Shown: one piece after another, positions 1-12,421 of the stretch
Position numbering within the stretch: position 1 is the stretch's first letter
How the letters are laid out: the number at the start of each line of letters is the position of its first letter
Source: Ziziphus jujuba
Lineage: Eukaryota; Streptophyta; Magnoliopsida; Rosales; Rhamnaceae
Length of the DNA stretch: 64,000 nt
Assembly (NCBI RefSeq): GCF_031755915.1
Contig: NC_083390.1
Coordinates: 22,097,501 to 22,161,500 of the forward strand
Direction: 5' to 3'
Notes under the pieces: model-generated
Seen by the model: only the letters and a program-made list of their open reading frames with translations
The model's database searches: none
Told to the model about the DNA's origin: nothing
Translations under genes and position numbers: made by a program

Positions 1-2278
1 ATAATAAAAAATAAGAAGAAAACAAAAGGTGGTATGGAAGACAAAACTTAGTTTAACATGGCTCTATTGACGGACTCCAATCTTCATTCTGGGAATAGAA
101 TATGTCTAATGTGAGGCCATGACAAAGAAAGAGATTTATGAATTGGCGCTGGCAGTTTCCCATTATTTTTATTTATTTATTTATTTATTTGTTTTTGTCT
201 TAGGGTAAAACAAAGTTTGCAACGCAAATAGATGTGACCTTGTCTAATTTAAATCCATTTTGCCTTAAAAAAAAAAAAAAATTCCTATATAAATATAAAG
301 GAGAGCAAAGTATAATGATCGCTGTGTGTTCAACAACCGAAATCATGGTAAAGAGTAATTATTGTTTAGATGCATACTAAGTTATTAACACTAAACAGCA
401 ATCACGCACAATATGCATACTACTTTTCTTTGTCCACACAATTATATGAAATTTATTAAGTGATACTCATCCTTTTTTCAGTTAAAGTTATTATTTTTGA
501 GAGAGAAGCTCAAGTATCTACTTGTAAATTGTAATTTTAATGGAAAACATATATAAATAGAATTAAATTATATATGTATAAAAAAAAAAATAACACAGTC
601 TAAAATGTTATTTGGCTTGGAATTAACTAATAAGAAAAAATGAAAGCTGCAAACGGAAGGAACAAGAGACCCTCACGAAGGGTATTTACAAGGAGAACTG
701 GAAATAGAAAGAATCGGATGGTCAAAAAACAAGAAAACCATATGTTTCCCAAAAGCTATTTATTTGGAGCAAATTTCATGTAGTTTCAGGACCATCTCTC
801 TTACAAATTTGGGATTCCACACAGGTTCATTAGAGGGACCATGTAATTCACTTCTAGGGACACTTTTATTTTTCTTTAAAAAAAATTATTTGATCAAATC
901 CCAAACGCATTTTGAAGGGGAGAGACTACATGGGCCCATTGATTAATGGGCTAAATTCTCACTACATCTTAGATAACAAAAGCGTCTGCATATATCGGAT
1001 TGGGTCGTAATCTGCTTGATTTTACACCTAATAATAATAATTATGCAAATCACCGAATAGATTATTGCTTGAAGCACACACATGCAAGGTGAAGAATTGG
1101 TCTCAAAAGCAAGACATTATTTAAGAACAAAAAAAAAAAAATTGAATTAATAAATACTACCAACTCCTGTAGTAAAGTATCAAAACCATCTTCTATCTAA
1201 TAAAAAAAAAAAAAAAAAGAAGAAGAAGCAATTAATTAACTTTGAGTTGGACTTTGTAATGGATGTAAATTAAATAGTTTGAATCCCAAAGAAAATATCA
1301 AATGGGTTTAGAAAGAAACAAGATGTGGTCCTTTTTTAAAGCATAGTCATCGGTTTCCAGCTGCATGGGGATTAGCTAAGTATTTGAAAATTATAGTGAT
1401 GACTTAATGCACACATATACAACCTTTTCCTGAAAATTTTCTTTAATCAAACCAAATTTGTCTTGACCTTGTTTTTAATGTACAACTAAAATTCATAGTT
1501 TTATTGTTACATATGGGTTTTATTTGGACAGATTCACCCATTTGGATGTTTCCAAGGGACAAATTCCTCCAGAATTCAAGGTATTTTTTTATGTCAAGGT
1601 TCCTTTGTTTAAGCACACCAGGTTGATTATAAATGTATGTGAATATGAAAATGCTTTGAACCCTCCTTTGTTAAGACAAAGTTCCACATGCATAAATATA
1701 TAAGACAATCTCTATTATATATTACATTCAGGGAGATTCCCATGTTCAAACACAATAGGTTTCTGAACCTATTTGTCACTTTCCTAGGATTTTGTAAACA
1801 AATGAAATTGTAGCCTTTTTTGAGTTTTTATTAATGCTTCTTTTCCTAAAGGCATGCAAGAAACAAGATTATTGAAGAAAATCAGAGACTACATGAAAAA
1901 AGAGTTTTGTTGTGGGGTGGGGGTGTTGGGAAACCCAAAAATTAATATAGAGATGGGAAAGTTGTAAAAATGGACAGTATATGTGGATAGGCTTGGTTAG
2001 ATAAGGGGGAAAAAAAATTGAAAAAAAGAAAACACCCTGTAGGAATGAGAGTGTGTGACTAGAATTAAGTGATTCTGGAGAATCCCATAAGAGAATTTTC
2101 TCATGTATTTGTGTCATATCATGTGCAGGTGTCCCCTAATTTTGTGTGAGTTTGGTTTTAGATGTTATATAGCCGTCTAAGTGTGTCTCACTTTATTAGC
2201 AAACAAAGTTTGTCTCATTGATTGACCAAAGTCCCCCTCTACTACAAAACTCATTTCACGGGACTTCTAGTCGATTCA

Positions 2279-2303
2279 ATTATATATATATATATATATA
2301 TAT
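2279..2303. repeat. (AT)n microsatellite
   Basis: Uninterrupted AT dinucleotide run of about 12 units in intergenic DNA. Confidence 0.95.
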
Positions 2304-3910
2304 TTATACCAAAAAGCTTGATGGGTATTGAAAGAAAATTGTGCAATTTTCTTTGTTAAGTAGACATTCTAGAGACTATAATCTAGGCTTAGCTCCAAGT
2401 AGGATTGTTTGAAATTTTATATTAGTGTATTATTAGTTGAATAATTAAGAGAGAGAGAGTCACTTCACATGACTTAAAGCTAACTCCACCCAACCTTCAC
2501 CTTTTTCATTTTAAAAGAAGTAGGTAATGTCACTTGGGATGCATAGAGGGGCTAATTGAGTCAGACCCACATTGTTTGGGGTGGCTTTTTGTTTAAAAAT
2601 GCTTTGAACATATCCATAAAAGGGATTTCCAACTTGAAAACTAAGTCTAATTGGGTGTTATCTTTTTAATCCTTTATGGATCCTTCCAAAAGTAATGGTT
2701 GCCAAAAAGAAACAAAGATGATTAGAAAGTTAATGGAGTTCTAGTATTATGATAGGATCATGTCTGATTATATTATAATTTATATTATTTCATTGGCTGA
2801 ATTTTTTTTCTTTTATCAGCACAACTTGGTGGGCCAAACTTGTGATTTGGGCAATCTTAAAACGATAATATCGGCATCACTTCAATCAACAACAAGGAAA
2901 GAAAAACCAAAATAAAGCATGATTAAGCGCCTTCTAATTATATATTAAAAAGTATTTAAAATATTTGGATGGTGGAAACCATTACAACAAGAAGGAAAAA
3001 AACCCATTGTTTAAGTGATAGTTGTTTGTAAATCAACCAGATTGGAAATTTTGATTGGACAACATTTCTCTTTCACCATCCTCTTCTACATCAATTTTTT
3101 CTTCTTACATTTTCAGAGAGATTTGCTCATGTAGGGTCAGACCCTCATTTAAACATGCACATCTGATCCCAAGATCTCCCCATTATGCGTGGGTCCTACT
3201 CAGTTTGTTCAAAGAGTGAGGGAAGCTTCACATGTATAACCCCCCTTCATCGGCGATGTCATCTTATTTAAATAAATAAAATTAAAAAATAATCTTTGTT
3301 TTTTAAGATAAATTGGATAGATTATGTACATTTCTAACTGTTTCCTGAACATCAGCTATTTCTCTACTCAGTCTTAGTCCTCCTCTTTATTTTTTTCCCA
3401 GCATGCTTCAACTTATAAATAAGTATACAAATAAGTACATTTACTTGGGGTAATATATATTGGTCGTACATCTAGCTAACTAGCTAGTTATTAGGTGGTG
3501 TTGATGTTCTAAAAGGGAGAGTTCAAGTTGGGTTATGCTTGCCTCAATTAGAAAACTATTGATTTTTGGGCTTTTGTTGATTATTGAGAACTCTCTCTTT
3601 CATTCATCTAAAAATGAAAACCATTTGCGCCTCAAATTTGATGCATATCCTTTTCTCTCGGTGTCGAATCTTGTTTCACGCTTTTGATCTTAAATGCCTG
3701 TTTGATTATAAAGAAAACTTTTGAAGAGACTTGGATCTATAGCTAACTCAGTTATCTCTTTTTTCTTGTCCTTTGTTAACAAATTAACTATATATAGAAT
3801 AAATAAAGCTAAACTTGCAGTTAAAAGCCATATTATATCAATCCTCACTTCAGTATTGACCTGTAAGATAGAGAATGGTGGGATAGAGAATTATGAGACA
3901 GGAAAGTGGG

Positions 3911-3914
<4 letters not shown>

Positions 3915-3946
<32 letters not shown>
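3915..3946. repeat. (AT)n microsatellite
   Basis: Uninterrupted AT run of 16 units. The short frames here that translate to alternating Ile-Tyr are products of this repeat, not genes. Confidence 0.95.
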
Positions 3947-3949
<3 letters not shown>

Positions 3950-6330
3950 TATGAGAGTAAATTCCTCCTCTCCCTTCCCTCCATAATAAGGAAAAGGAAA
4001 AAGGAAAAGGCAAACCCAAAGGGCCATTGGATGGAAGACAATTCACAAAGAAGGTGAAGCCAAGAATTAGTACAAAGTTTTATTTTGACAACAATGGTCC
4101 CAAGAACTATATATGTGAACTCTTCGACCTTTTGTGATTACACATTTACATGAGAAGGTCATTTCAAATATACATTAATTTATTATTATTATTTTTTTAA
4201 TTTGTTTACTTTTTGAGTTAGACCAATCTCTTTAGCCCCTATAGTGGGGGTTGAAACAGTGAAAGTGGCCCAACGTTAGCTTAATTTGGTGATTCTTAAA
4301 AAAAAAAAAATCCCCCACAATATATATAGGTAGAGAGAAAGAAACCGTACCCAAAGACCAAAAAACATTGGATCCACATAATAAAGCAAAAAGGGTAGCT
4401 AGTGGTTAGGTTTATATAGTAGTATATAATAGTACAACATATATATCCATCTCTAAAACTGCTCAATGTAAAGAGATTCCAACCCTAGTCATAAATAATC
4501 TGTATGAATTATTATCTCAGGCCCCGATTAATAATCAATTTCAGCACTTAAAACTAGGGGCCCACATGAATTACATCACAACCATTCCAAGGTCTTCAAA
4601 CTTTGCTTTTGTACAAGTTTTGATAAGAAAGTATCGGGGGTACAAAGAAGGGGAAAAAATGAACTGAAACCACCAAATGAAAAAAATGTCTAGCTCTCTG
4701 TTTGCCATGATCTATCTGAGTACTACTAACTTGACTTTTTATCACAATTGTATGCCAATTTTATGTATATATTTATTATAAGTTTGCAATGGATAAAAAG
4801 TAAGCACCCCCATTTATTTAATCACTGTGAAAAATCATGATTAATTATGCAATCTAACGGTCGACAAGGAAAATAATAATATATATATAAGCTGATTAGC
4901 TTTCACTCCAAAGGTGATCCAGATCATGGGGATCAATAAGATTTTTCTTATATGGGAAAATTTGACTAGGTGAGGGGTTTGAATAGAACACACATGAGAA
5001 AGAGGAGACAAGGTGGGTCAGTGATGAAGACTTTGGTAAAAGCATTTTTTAATTAATTATAATAATAATAATAATAATTAATAATGCATTTTACATTATG
5101 CTCTTTTTAAGTGGGAGATTACAAAGCTTAAGGCCTCTTTCTTTTTCTTTCTTTTCTCTCTCTTTCTCTCGTAGTTAGTAAGATTCGGAGAGATCTCTCC
5201 CCAGAGAAAATAAAATGATTGTTTAATGTGATTTAATATAGATTTCAACGTCAATCACGCGAACATCCTAAACAATTATTCATCATCAACACGTAATGGT
5301 AGGGCCCATAATTTGAACATGTAAACACACCTGAACAATTCAGTCATTCATGATGAAAAATATTCTTATATATATAGAACAAAAATAAATAAATACATAC
5401 CCTTTTTAAAAACGAAAACTATCTAAATATGTTGACTTTATTCTCAAAACTGCCATCATAACTCATAAATCCATCTGTTCGAGAGCAAAGTTTGGAATGT
5501 GAAACATGATATCTAAAGCTAGATTTGAAAGATAAATACGATGGTGATAAGTGGGCCATGCATTCTATATATGAGTCTTGATTACTTAGTGGGATTCAGA
5601 CGGTGTTAGATCTATTTTTTTTTTTTTTCCTAATATCTTTGTTTAGGATCCAGGAATCTATGAGTGTGTTTGCATGCATGAAAGTTTTGACTTTTTAGAG
5701 AGAAACAGAGAGATCAAGTGGTGGGTTATGTCGGCTCCTGAGATTGGGCTGGCACAAATGAGAAAGAAAGAGGGTATATATGGAAAAGAGAAGAAGATAT
5801 ATTTATAAAAACAGAGAAAGATTAATTCTTTATTCGGACATTTTTGTAGTTAGTAGTTGGAGTTAGAGGACTTTGGATTGAGAGGAACACAGATCGGTGA
5901 AGTATTAGGCTTTCTTTGTAGTTTTGGCTCATTGGGGTTCGCTCTATCTCTGAGTTTTATCATATTAAAAAGAACCCTAACATTCATTTATCTTTAATTT
6001 AATGCAATCTTTAATTCTTTATTCTCAAACCATAAATATATATATATATATACATATATATGTATGTATTCATATGTATATGGCAAAGATGAGGGTTATC
6101 TGTCGTGCATGCAGACTCTGTATTAAGATATATGTTGTCAAATGAAATGTTGTAGATATTTTAAATACTATCTCCCAATTTACAATAAAGAAACAATAAT
6201 TTAGATAACAAATTATCTAGATTGTGTTATTTTCATTTTTATTTTTTGTTTTAAATTTATTAATTAAGATGCTATCCATATGGATAAAATTTTTCTATTT
6301 TCATTTTCTTTTTTCCAGTCATATAGTAGT

Positions 6331-6441
6331 AGAATTCCACTTCATCTTTGTTATTATTATTGTTACTTTTTTCCACTTAGTTGATAGAATTTCACTTCAT
6401 CTTAGCTATTATTATTGTTATTTTTTTTTTCCACTTAGTAG
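6331..6441. repeat. Tandem duplication, about 55-bp unit
   Basis: The unit beginning AGAATTCCACTTCATC at 6331 recurs as AGAATTTCACTTCATC at 6386. Each copy continues into TTATTATTATTGTTA, a T-run and CCACTTAG. The copies differ by a few substitutions and by T-run length. Confidence 0.85.
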
Positions 6442-6528
6442 TTTTTTCTTTTGTTCATATTTTTAAATGATATGACACTATGTCCACATTAAACAAGTAT
6501 AAGAACATGGAAAAAAAAAAAGAAAAAA

Positions 6529-6560
6529 AAAGATAAAAGATAAAAGATAAAAGATAAGAA
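6529..6560. repeat. (AAAAGAT)n short tandem repeat
   Basis: About four copies of a 7-bp unit (AAAAGAT) follow an A-rich run in intergenic DNA. Confidence 0.85.
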
Positions 6561-7148
6561 ATTTATTCGTATTAACTTTTCCATTTCGTTTATTATAAGT
6601 TAAGAAAAATATAGTTAACACAGCAGATTCTATTGGAAAAGTTTTCTTAGTTCGAGCAAACAGCCTTGTGAGCTTGTTATATTGGTCTTCCAACAACGAA
6701 GACTTCAATCATTATGAAAAACCATGTGGCCCATACCATCCAAAGATTTTTCTAACCTAATTTGCCCTTACCATTGCTTAGGTAATTAGGTTGATGTAAT
6801 TCCATAGAAAGAGAAACAATAAGGGGCCTTCTTTTATTTCTTTATTTAAAGATAATATTCTGTGCTTAAATTTATAAAAAATGGTTCAGTACAAAGAGTT
6901 TCCAATAATTTTTTATATTTTTTCATATAAAAAAAATTAAAGTAATGTAAGGATTATTCTTTGCTTTCAGGGAAGAAAAAGAAAAACTCTTAATTAAATA
7001 AAATTTTAATTATTATTGCTAGAAGCTGTCTTTATAATAAGTTCATTTTTTTTTAAATAAAAATATATAAGTTCATGTCAATCAAGCCAATTAATGGAAA
7101 CAAGTGATGATTTAGACGGAGAGAAATGTTATATTCTTAAATCTTAAC

Positions 7149-7172
7149 ATATATATATATATATATATATAT
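7149..7172. repeat. (AT)n microsatellite
   Basis: Uninterrupted AT run of 12 units in intergenic DNA. Confidence 0.95.
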
Positions 7173-8505
7173 GTTAATATAGATATAATATTTTTAATGT
7201 ATATTTTGAGTTCTAAGTTACAATTCTTCATGGAATAAAAACATATACCATCTTAAATTTATTTATTTGTTTAAAAATTAAATATATACTTTGTATCTTG
7301 TAAATGTGGGTTGTTTTAGAGAAAGATCTACATGTAAAGTCTAAAAAATGTGTTTTTTTTCTTGTACCAAAAGTAAGGGTCAAGTGATCTCTACTTTTAT
7401 CAATAAACAATTATAAAACTTTTTGCATTTTATATTATCTTTTGTAAGTTGTAATTATTACAGCTATTATTGTGATGTTCTTAATTAATTGTGAGACCTT
7501 GTTACAAGTTCTTAAAGGCACCTAAAATTTTCTTGGACACAATTAATACTAAGCTGAATTTTAGAAAGGTGGCTCTGAGAGGGGATAGCTAGACATTAAG
7601 ACAAAAACTAAACATTTCCATTTTTTGGTTATTATACCCCAAAACTTAGTTATTAAGTTTTTAAATGAAAAAAAATGCAGAGTCATATCACTTACAAATA
7701 AAATGTAGTGAAAACTTATTAACTATAAGAATTAATTAATTACACTTTTGTATATTTGATTTTCATAATTTTGCAATATGGATTCTTTATTTTTAAAAAT
7801 AATAATTTATATTTTTAATTTTTTAAATTTGTTGCAGATAAATTTAACTTCTAATTTGATTAAACAAATCGATAATTGTTGAATTCATATAATTGCTTTC
7901 TCTCTTTTGTTTTTCCCTCACGTATTCTATTGCTTTCACTTCCATTATAAAGACAAATATATGGACAGGACAGTTAGCATGATCAAATTAAGAATTGAAT
8001 TAGTTTGTAATAAATTAAAAAATTAAAAATTTAATTATGGTTTTTAGAATTGAAGATCTAAACAGTAAAAAAAAAAAAAAAAGGATACCAAAGTAAAATT
8101 ATGGAAATTCTGAAAGGGAAAGAAATTTACATGTCTTGTATAAATTGGCCAGAAGTGTCACATTCAGTGGACACAAAAACCAATAAAAACAAAAATGACG
8201 AGCATTAAAATAAAAGAAAAAGAGCAACAACCCCAACAAAATTAAGAAAAGAGATAAACAGTACCACTTTCAAATTCAATCATGCAAATTTTATAATTAA
8301 TACTTACAAACACCGGACCATGCTCCCATCACATGCATCACATTCTAAATTCCAATCCCCATTTCCGAACACATACATTCACCCAAAAAAAAAACCAAAA
8401 CACAACAAAATTCTATTCAGCAAAACTCAACCATCGCAATCACAACAATTTCCTCACCTCAAGGGATATTTCCGACATTTCAAACATACATCACGAGAGA
8501 AAAAT

Positions 8506-8524
8506 TAATTAATTAATTAATTAA
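8506..8524. repeat. (TTAA)n tetranucleotide repeat
   Basis: About five TTAA units, about 410 bp upstream of the zinc-finger start codon. Confidence 0.85.
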
Positions 8525-8810
8525 AAAATAAAATAAAATAAAAAATAAGGGTAAGACAAAGTGCAATCTATTGGGCCCCCGACTGTTCCTGGGTCGTGCG
8601 AGGTGTTCCCAAAATTACACACTTTTTTTTTTTTTTTCTCTCCTCCTTGGGATGTCCGCAACATCAAACTTTCTCTCACTTCTCACTCTGTCTCTCTCCA
8701 AACACAAATTAATACCTCCTATACAGCAACCAAACACTTTTGAGTCCTAAGCCAGCTTCAGCAACAACTGCTTCTTTTTTTTTTTTTCCTCCAAAAATCC
8801 TTCTCTATAT

Positions 8811-8818
8811 TATAAATA
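8811..8818 (+). promoter_or_regulatory. TATA box of the zinc-finger gene
   Basis: TATAAATA lies 124 bp before the ATG at 8935. It is followed by a pyrimidine-rich CT stretch typical of plant leaders. The usual TATA-to-start spacing puts transcription start near 8841-8850. That spacing is inference; the motif is seen directly. Confidence 0.6.
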
Positions 8819-8934
8819 CCCCCAACACATGCGACATCTCTCTTACACACCCTTCATTTTTTTTTTTATCCTGCTTCTCTTTCTTTCTGTCTCACTTTCA
8901 CCTTCACTCTCTCTCTCTCTCTAACTTCTCTAAC

Positions 8935-9663
8935 ATGGCGGACTTGGATTTAGACTTCCAACCCAAACCCACCAATAATAACAACACCAACTCTGCTACT
9001 ACACCTGCCACGCGCTTAAAACTCTTCGGCTTCAACGTCCACGAAGATGACGAGCCGGTTAATATTGTTGACTCCCCCAAGTCCACCGCCTCGGGATCGC
9101 CGGACTCCGGTGGCTATCCCGCCGGAGCCGGTGACCGGAAATATGAGTGTCAGTATTGTTGCAGAGAATTCGCCAACTCTCAAGCGCTTGGTGGTCACCA
9201 AAACGCTCACAAGAAGGAGAGGCAGCAGCTGAAGCGCGCTCAGCTTCAAGCCAGTCGAAACGCCGCCGTTTCGTACGCGAGGAACCCGATAATCTCGGCC
9301 TTCGCTCCGCCTCCGCACCTTCTTGCTCCGGCTGGTTCTATGGTGGTTCCAACGGCGGCGCCAGCTTCTCCTCCGTGGGTTTACGTTCCACGTGCGGCGC
9401 CGCCGTTCCACGTGTCGCATGGTTGCGTGTTTCCTTCTGCGACCAATGGTGGGAGAGGTCCAGGGGGTTTGTCGTATACTGGCGGTGTAGGGGATTCGGC
9501 ATTCACGACGACGATGAGTTCGCAAGTACAACAACAGGCCCGGGTCCATACCAGGGTTGATGGGCCCTCGTTGAGTAGGTTCTCGAAAGGAGATGGTGGG
9601 CCCAGTTTTGATGATGCATTGGGCTTGGACTTACATCTAAGCCTTGCGCCGGCGGCTCCTTGA
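8935..9663 (+). CDS. Single C2H2 (QALGGH) zinc-finger transcription factor, ZFP5/6/8/GIS3-like, with EAR motif
   Basis: Intronless gene, 242 aa. A short conserved N-terminal motif, RLKLFGFNV, is at about residues 27-35. One C2H2 finger carries the plant QALGGH signature: C72 and C75, then H88 and H92, within [18 protein letters not shown]. The C-terminus has an EAR-type motif, LDLHLSL, at residues 231-237. In Arabidopsis, proteins with this layout (ZFP5, ZFP6, ZFP8, GIS3) act in gibberellin and cytokinin control of trichome or root-hair development; EAR motifs recruit TOPLESS co-repressors. The role here is inferred from the family. The start is the ATG at 8935 (MADLDLDF); the frame is open upstream to 8740 but has no ATG and lies in promoter and leader sequence. 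A 31-codon uORF starts at 8829. A TATA box is at 8811. Which of the four paralogues it matches needs a phylogeny. Confidence 0.93.
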   Translation: MADLDLDFQPKPTNNNNTNSATTPATRLKLFGFNVHEDDEPVNIVDSPKSTASGSPDSGGYPAGAGDRKYECQYCCREFANSQALGGHQNAHKKERQQLKRAQLQASRNAAVSYARNPIISAFAPPPHLLAPAGSMVVPTAAPASPPWVYVPRAAPPFHVSHGCVFPSATNGGRGPGGLSYTGGVGDSAFTTTMSSQVQQQARVHTRVDGPSLSRFSKGDGGPSFDDALGLDLHLSLAPAAP

Positions 9664-9706
9664 CATCAGTGGTTCCATTGAATGACTCCCATATTAAAGC
9701 TTTGGT

Positions 9707-9730
9707 GGCTTGGCTTGGCTTGGCTTGGCT
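9707..9730. repeat. (GGCTT)n pentanucleotide repeat in the presumed 3' UTR
   Basis: Nearly five copies of GGCTT lie 44 bp after the zinc-finger stop codon, probably inside its 3' UTR. Confidence 0.85.
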
Positions 9731-10916
9731 AAACTTGGGAAAGAATTCAGGGAAAATGGTTAGGTGGCTGGCTGGTTGATGAACTTGACTCAGTTAGATT
9801 TTCAATTGGGAAGCTGATGTTTATTTTACTGGTCGGATCTTGTACATTTCAAAAATTAATTTATTTATTTTTTTACTTGGAAGAAAATTATTTTACTGCC
9901 TTCACAAATTTCTCATCCATCCAGTGTTAAAAGTATCTCATTTTTTTTTCTTTCTAACTTTCTTACTAAGCTCTAAATTATATGTAAAGTAAACATGTAC
10001 AAGGATATGTAAAAATGTATTAGAAAAATGGTAGATAAAAAATATCCGATTTTATAAGGTACAAAATGAATGAATTTTCATTAAGCTTGCGAGGATCAAA
10101 AATTTGTTTTTCTGGTCTATCAATTTGTGAAGCTTTTTAACTTCTAGAAATCAACAAAATTTGCCCAATGAATCTGTGTGAAGTAGATTTTGATCAAATT
10201 TGTGCGATAACTATGAATAATTTTGTTGAAAAGTATTTTTTATTTTTTTCATGTTGCAAATATTCTTAAAAAACCAATCAATCTGTATTTAAATCTTTAA
10301 GCCACATATAAAGAATAAATAAGATTTTGTTTTTAAATCATCTTTGGGGAAAAACCAAAAAACATAATGCAGACGATAAGATTAATTGTTGATCATAGCA
10401 AATGTGAATTTGGTAAGGATATAAATGGCAAAGTTATTTTTTTCAGTAGATCTCCAGCTTTCAAGGAATAATCAACAAGAAGCTCATAAAGCAGAAGCTT
10501 TTTTTCAAATAATTATGGTGGTATATACATAGATAATAATCAAAAGCTAGCCAAACCCTCTTTTAACATTTTGTACAATCAAGAACCAAAAAGTGGTTAC
10601 ACATTAAATAAAGAGACTGATCTTCATAAAGTACAAGTTTTCACAACATCTGACCAATAAAACCAAATGTAGTGCAGGTTGATTGAGAGTAATGTATAAA
10701 AGAAGGCATATATTTTTCTTCTATTTTGTATATTTCCATCTCTTGTGTTATCGTTCAGTAGTACTCTTGTTTTATCTCAAATATAGGGCCTGTCAGTTGG
10801 CAAATAGTCTCTCTGGTGTAACAAAATGTTGACGAGACTTAAAAGAAAATGACAAGTTTGTGAAACGTCTAAACAAGTCCAATTAAACATCACACCAAAC
10901 CAACTAGAGATGAAGA

Positions 10917-10918
<2 letters not shown>

Positions 10919-10945
<27 letters not shown>
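10919..10945. repeat. (AT)n microsatellite
   Basis: Uninterrupted AT run of about 13 units in intergenic DNA. Confidence 0.95.
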
Positions 10946-10952
<7 letters not shown>

Positions 10953-12394
10953 TTAAAAAATAGCTAGCCAGATTGGATACAACAATCTAGGGAATTAAGT
11001 CATCTAATTCTTTTCTTCTTCTTTTTTTCCAATATCTTCTGATTTTAAGCATTGTCTATAATATATATTTGAAATTTGATTAATTTGCTTAATGGGAATG
11101 ACAATGTGTATAGCTTTATTAGAAGGTGGGCTATCATTTTGCAGAGAGAGTTTAATTTCAAGTCTTTCCAAGAACTTCAACTAACCCTTTGATGATTTGT
11201 TGTCGCATTCTTTTCACCTTCACATCTTGACTAAGGAGGGTGTGATGGGAATGTGGGACCAATCACATGCAAACTAATCTTCTCTCCTTCACAAGATTGA
11301 AAATCAAAACAAGGGTCTGATTGGATGAGCTGATAAAGAAGAGTTTCTTAGTGTTGTAAGTCAAACACCACAATCTTTCATTGTCTCCCATATAATTAAG
11401 AGATTGCTATGAGGTCTAATAGGTTGGTTGATATCCAAACAGAAAGCAGCTGAGAGAGAGAAGGAGGGTGTGTTTGGTTCAGAAATTAAAGAAAAACAAA
11501 AAATAGATAAACAAATAGCTTCAACAGATGTAATTCTTTTGATTCAGCAACTAAGAGATAGACAAAGAGTTTGGCTTTGTGGGTACAACAAGGGCTTACG
11601 TGTAGGCACGAAAACAAGATAATGCATGCCAAGCAAGCACCTAATGAATCATTATTATAGGTTTTTTTTTTTTTTCACAAGTCTCAAGAAAATTAATCAA
11701 ATTGGTCAAAAGGCAGGTGGCACACCAAAAATGGTACTTTTTTTCGGTGCAAAGTTGTGGCTTAGGACTTCAAAAGTGATAATACACACGTAAATATATA
11801 TATAACACAAGGTCGGTTGGCTAAGCCATGGCCAGTAACATGATCCATGGGCACCCAATAAAAGCAAGTTTGGTTTTGTTTAAAATGTCCAAGTGGGTGT
11901 GCTCATATCATTGACCTTTTTGGGGGTCAGGTGGGGAATAGAGAAGTGAGATTCTACAAAGAGGGAAGAATATATATGCTAATAGATTTTTAATTTGATT
12001 GGATGCTTTAAAGGGTTTTTTTTTTTTATAATTTATTTATCTCGTTTTCTCTTCTTTTTGGCATTAAATTTTGATGATTTGGGTTTGATTTGTGGGGGGA
12101 GAAAAAAGAAAAGGAGGGGGTTACAAGCATAATGATAGATTTGAAAAACTTGTGCGCTTGAAAAAAAAAAATAATAATAATAATAAAAAAGTCCCTTCCC
12201 ATATAGCTTGCTTTTTTGACATATATAAGAGTAGTACATACAAACACATAACTCTTTAGTGGTTGGTGAGGCAAAAAAACAAAGAAAAATCATAAACTCA
12301 TTCCCGCAACTTTGCCTATATATTAGCTGTGGATTGGGCCCCATTCTTATAGCTTCATCAATGCCATCAAACCGATTTGGACATCCACTCACTC

Positions 12395-12421
12395 ACTCTC
12401 TCTCTCTCTCTCTCTCTCTCT
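12395..12421. repeat. (CT)n microsatellite
   Basis: Run of about 13 CT units in intergenic DNA. It stands out because most dinucleotide runs here are AT. Confidence 0.9.

Larger units (their letters stand above)
1..8934. other. Gene-free interval upstream of the zinc-finger gene
   Basis: No coding gene is supported in this 8.9 kb. Open frames are short, low-complexity and without recognisable domains. It holds (TA)n tracts, A/T homopolymers, a (TTTA)n run near 168-190, a 55-bp tandem duplication at 6331-6441, a 7-bp repeat near 6529-6560 and a 14-bp perfect palindrome at 5187-5200 (GGAGAGATCTCTCC). Two TGGGCY-type motifs lie at 931-938 and 947-952. The right end is the promoter and leader of the zinc-finger gene. 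An unannotated non-coding RNA cannot be excluded. Confidence 0.6.

Noticed and set aside
3845..4041. Frames encoding alternating Ile-Tyr
   Set aside because: They are translations of an (AT)n microsatellite.
9016..9560. Long antisense and alternative-frame ORFs over the zinc-finger gene
   Set aside because: They are shadows of the G+C-richer coding exon; only the sense frame shows the C2H2 and EAR motifs.
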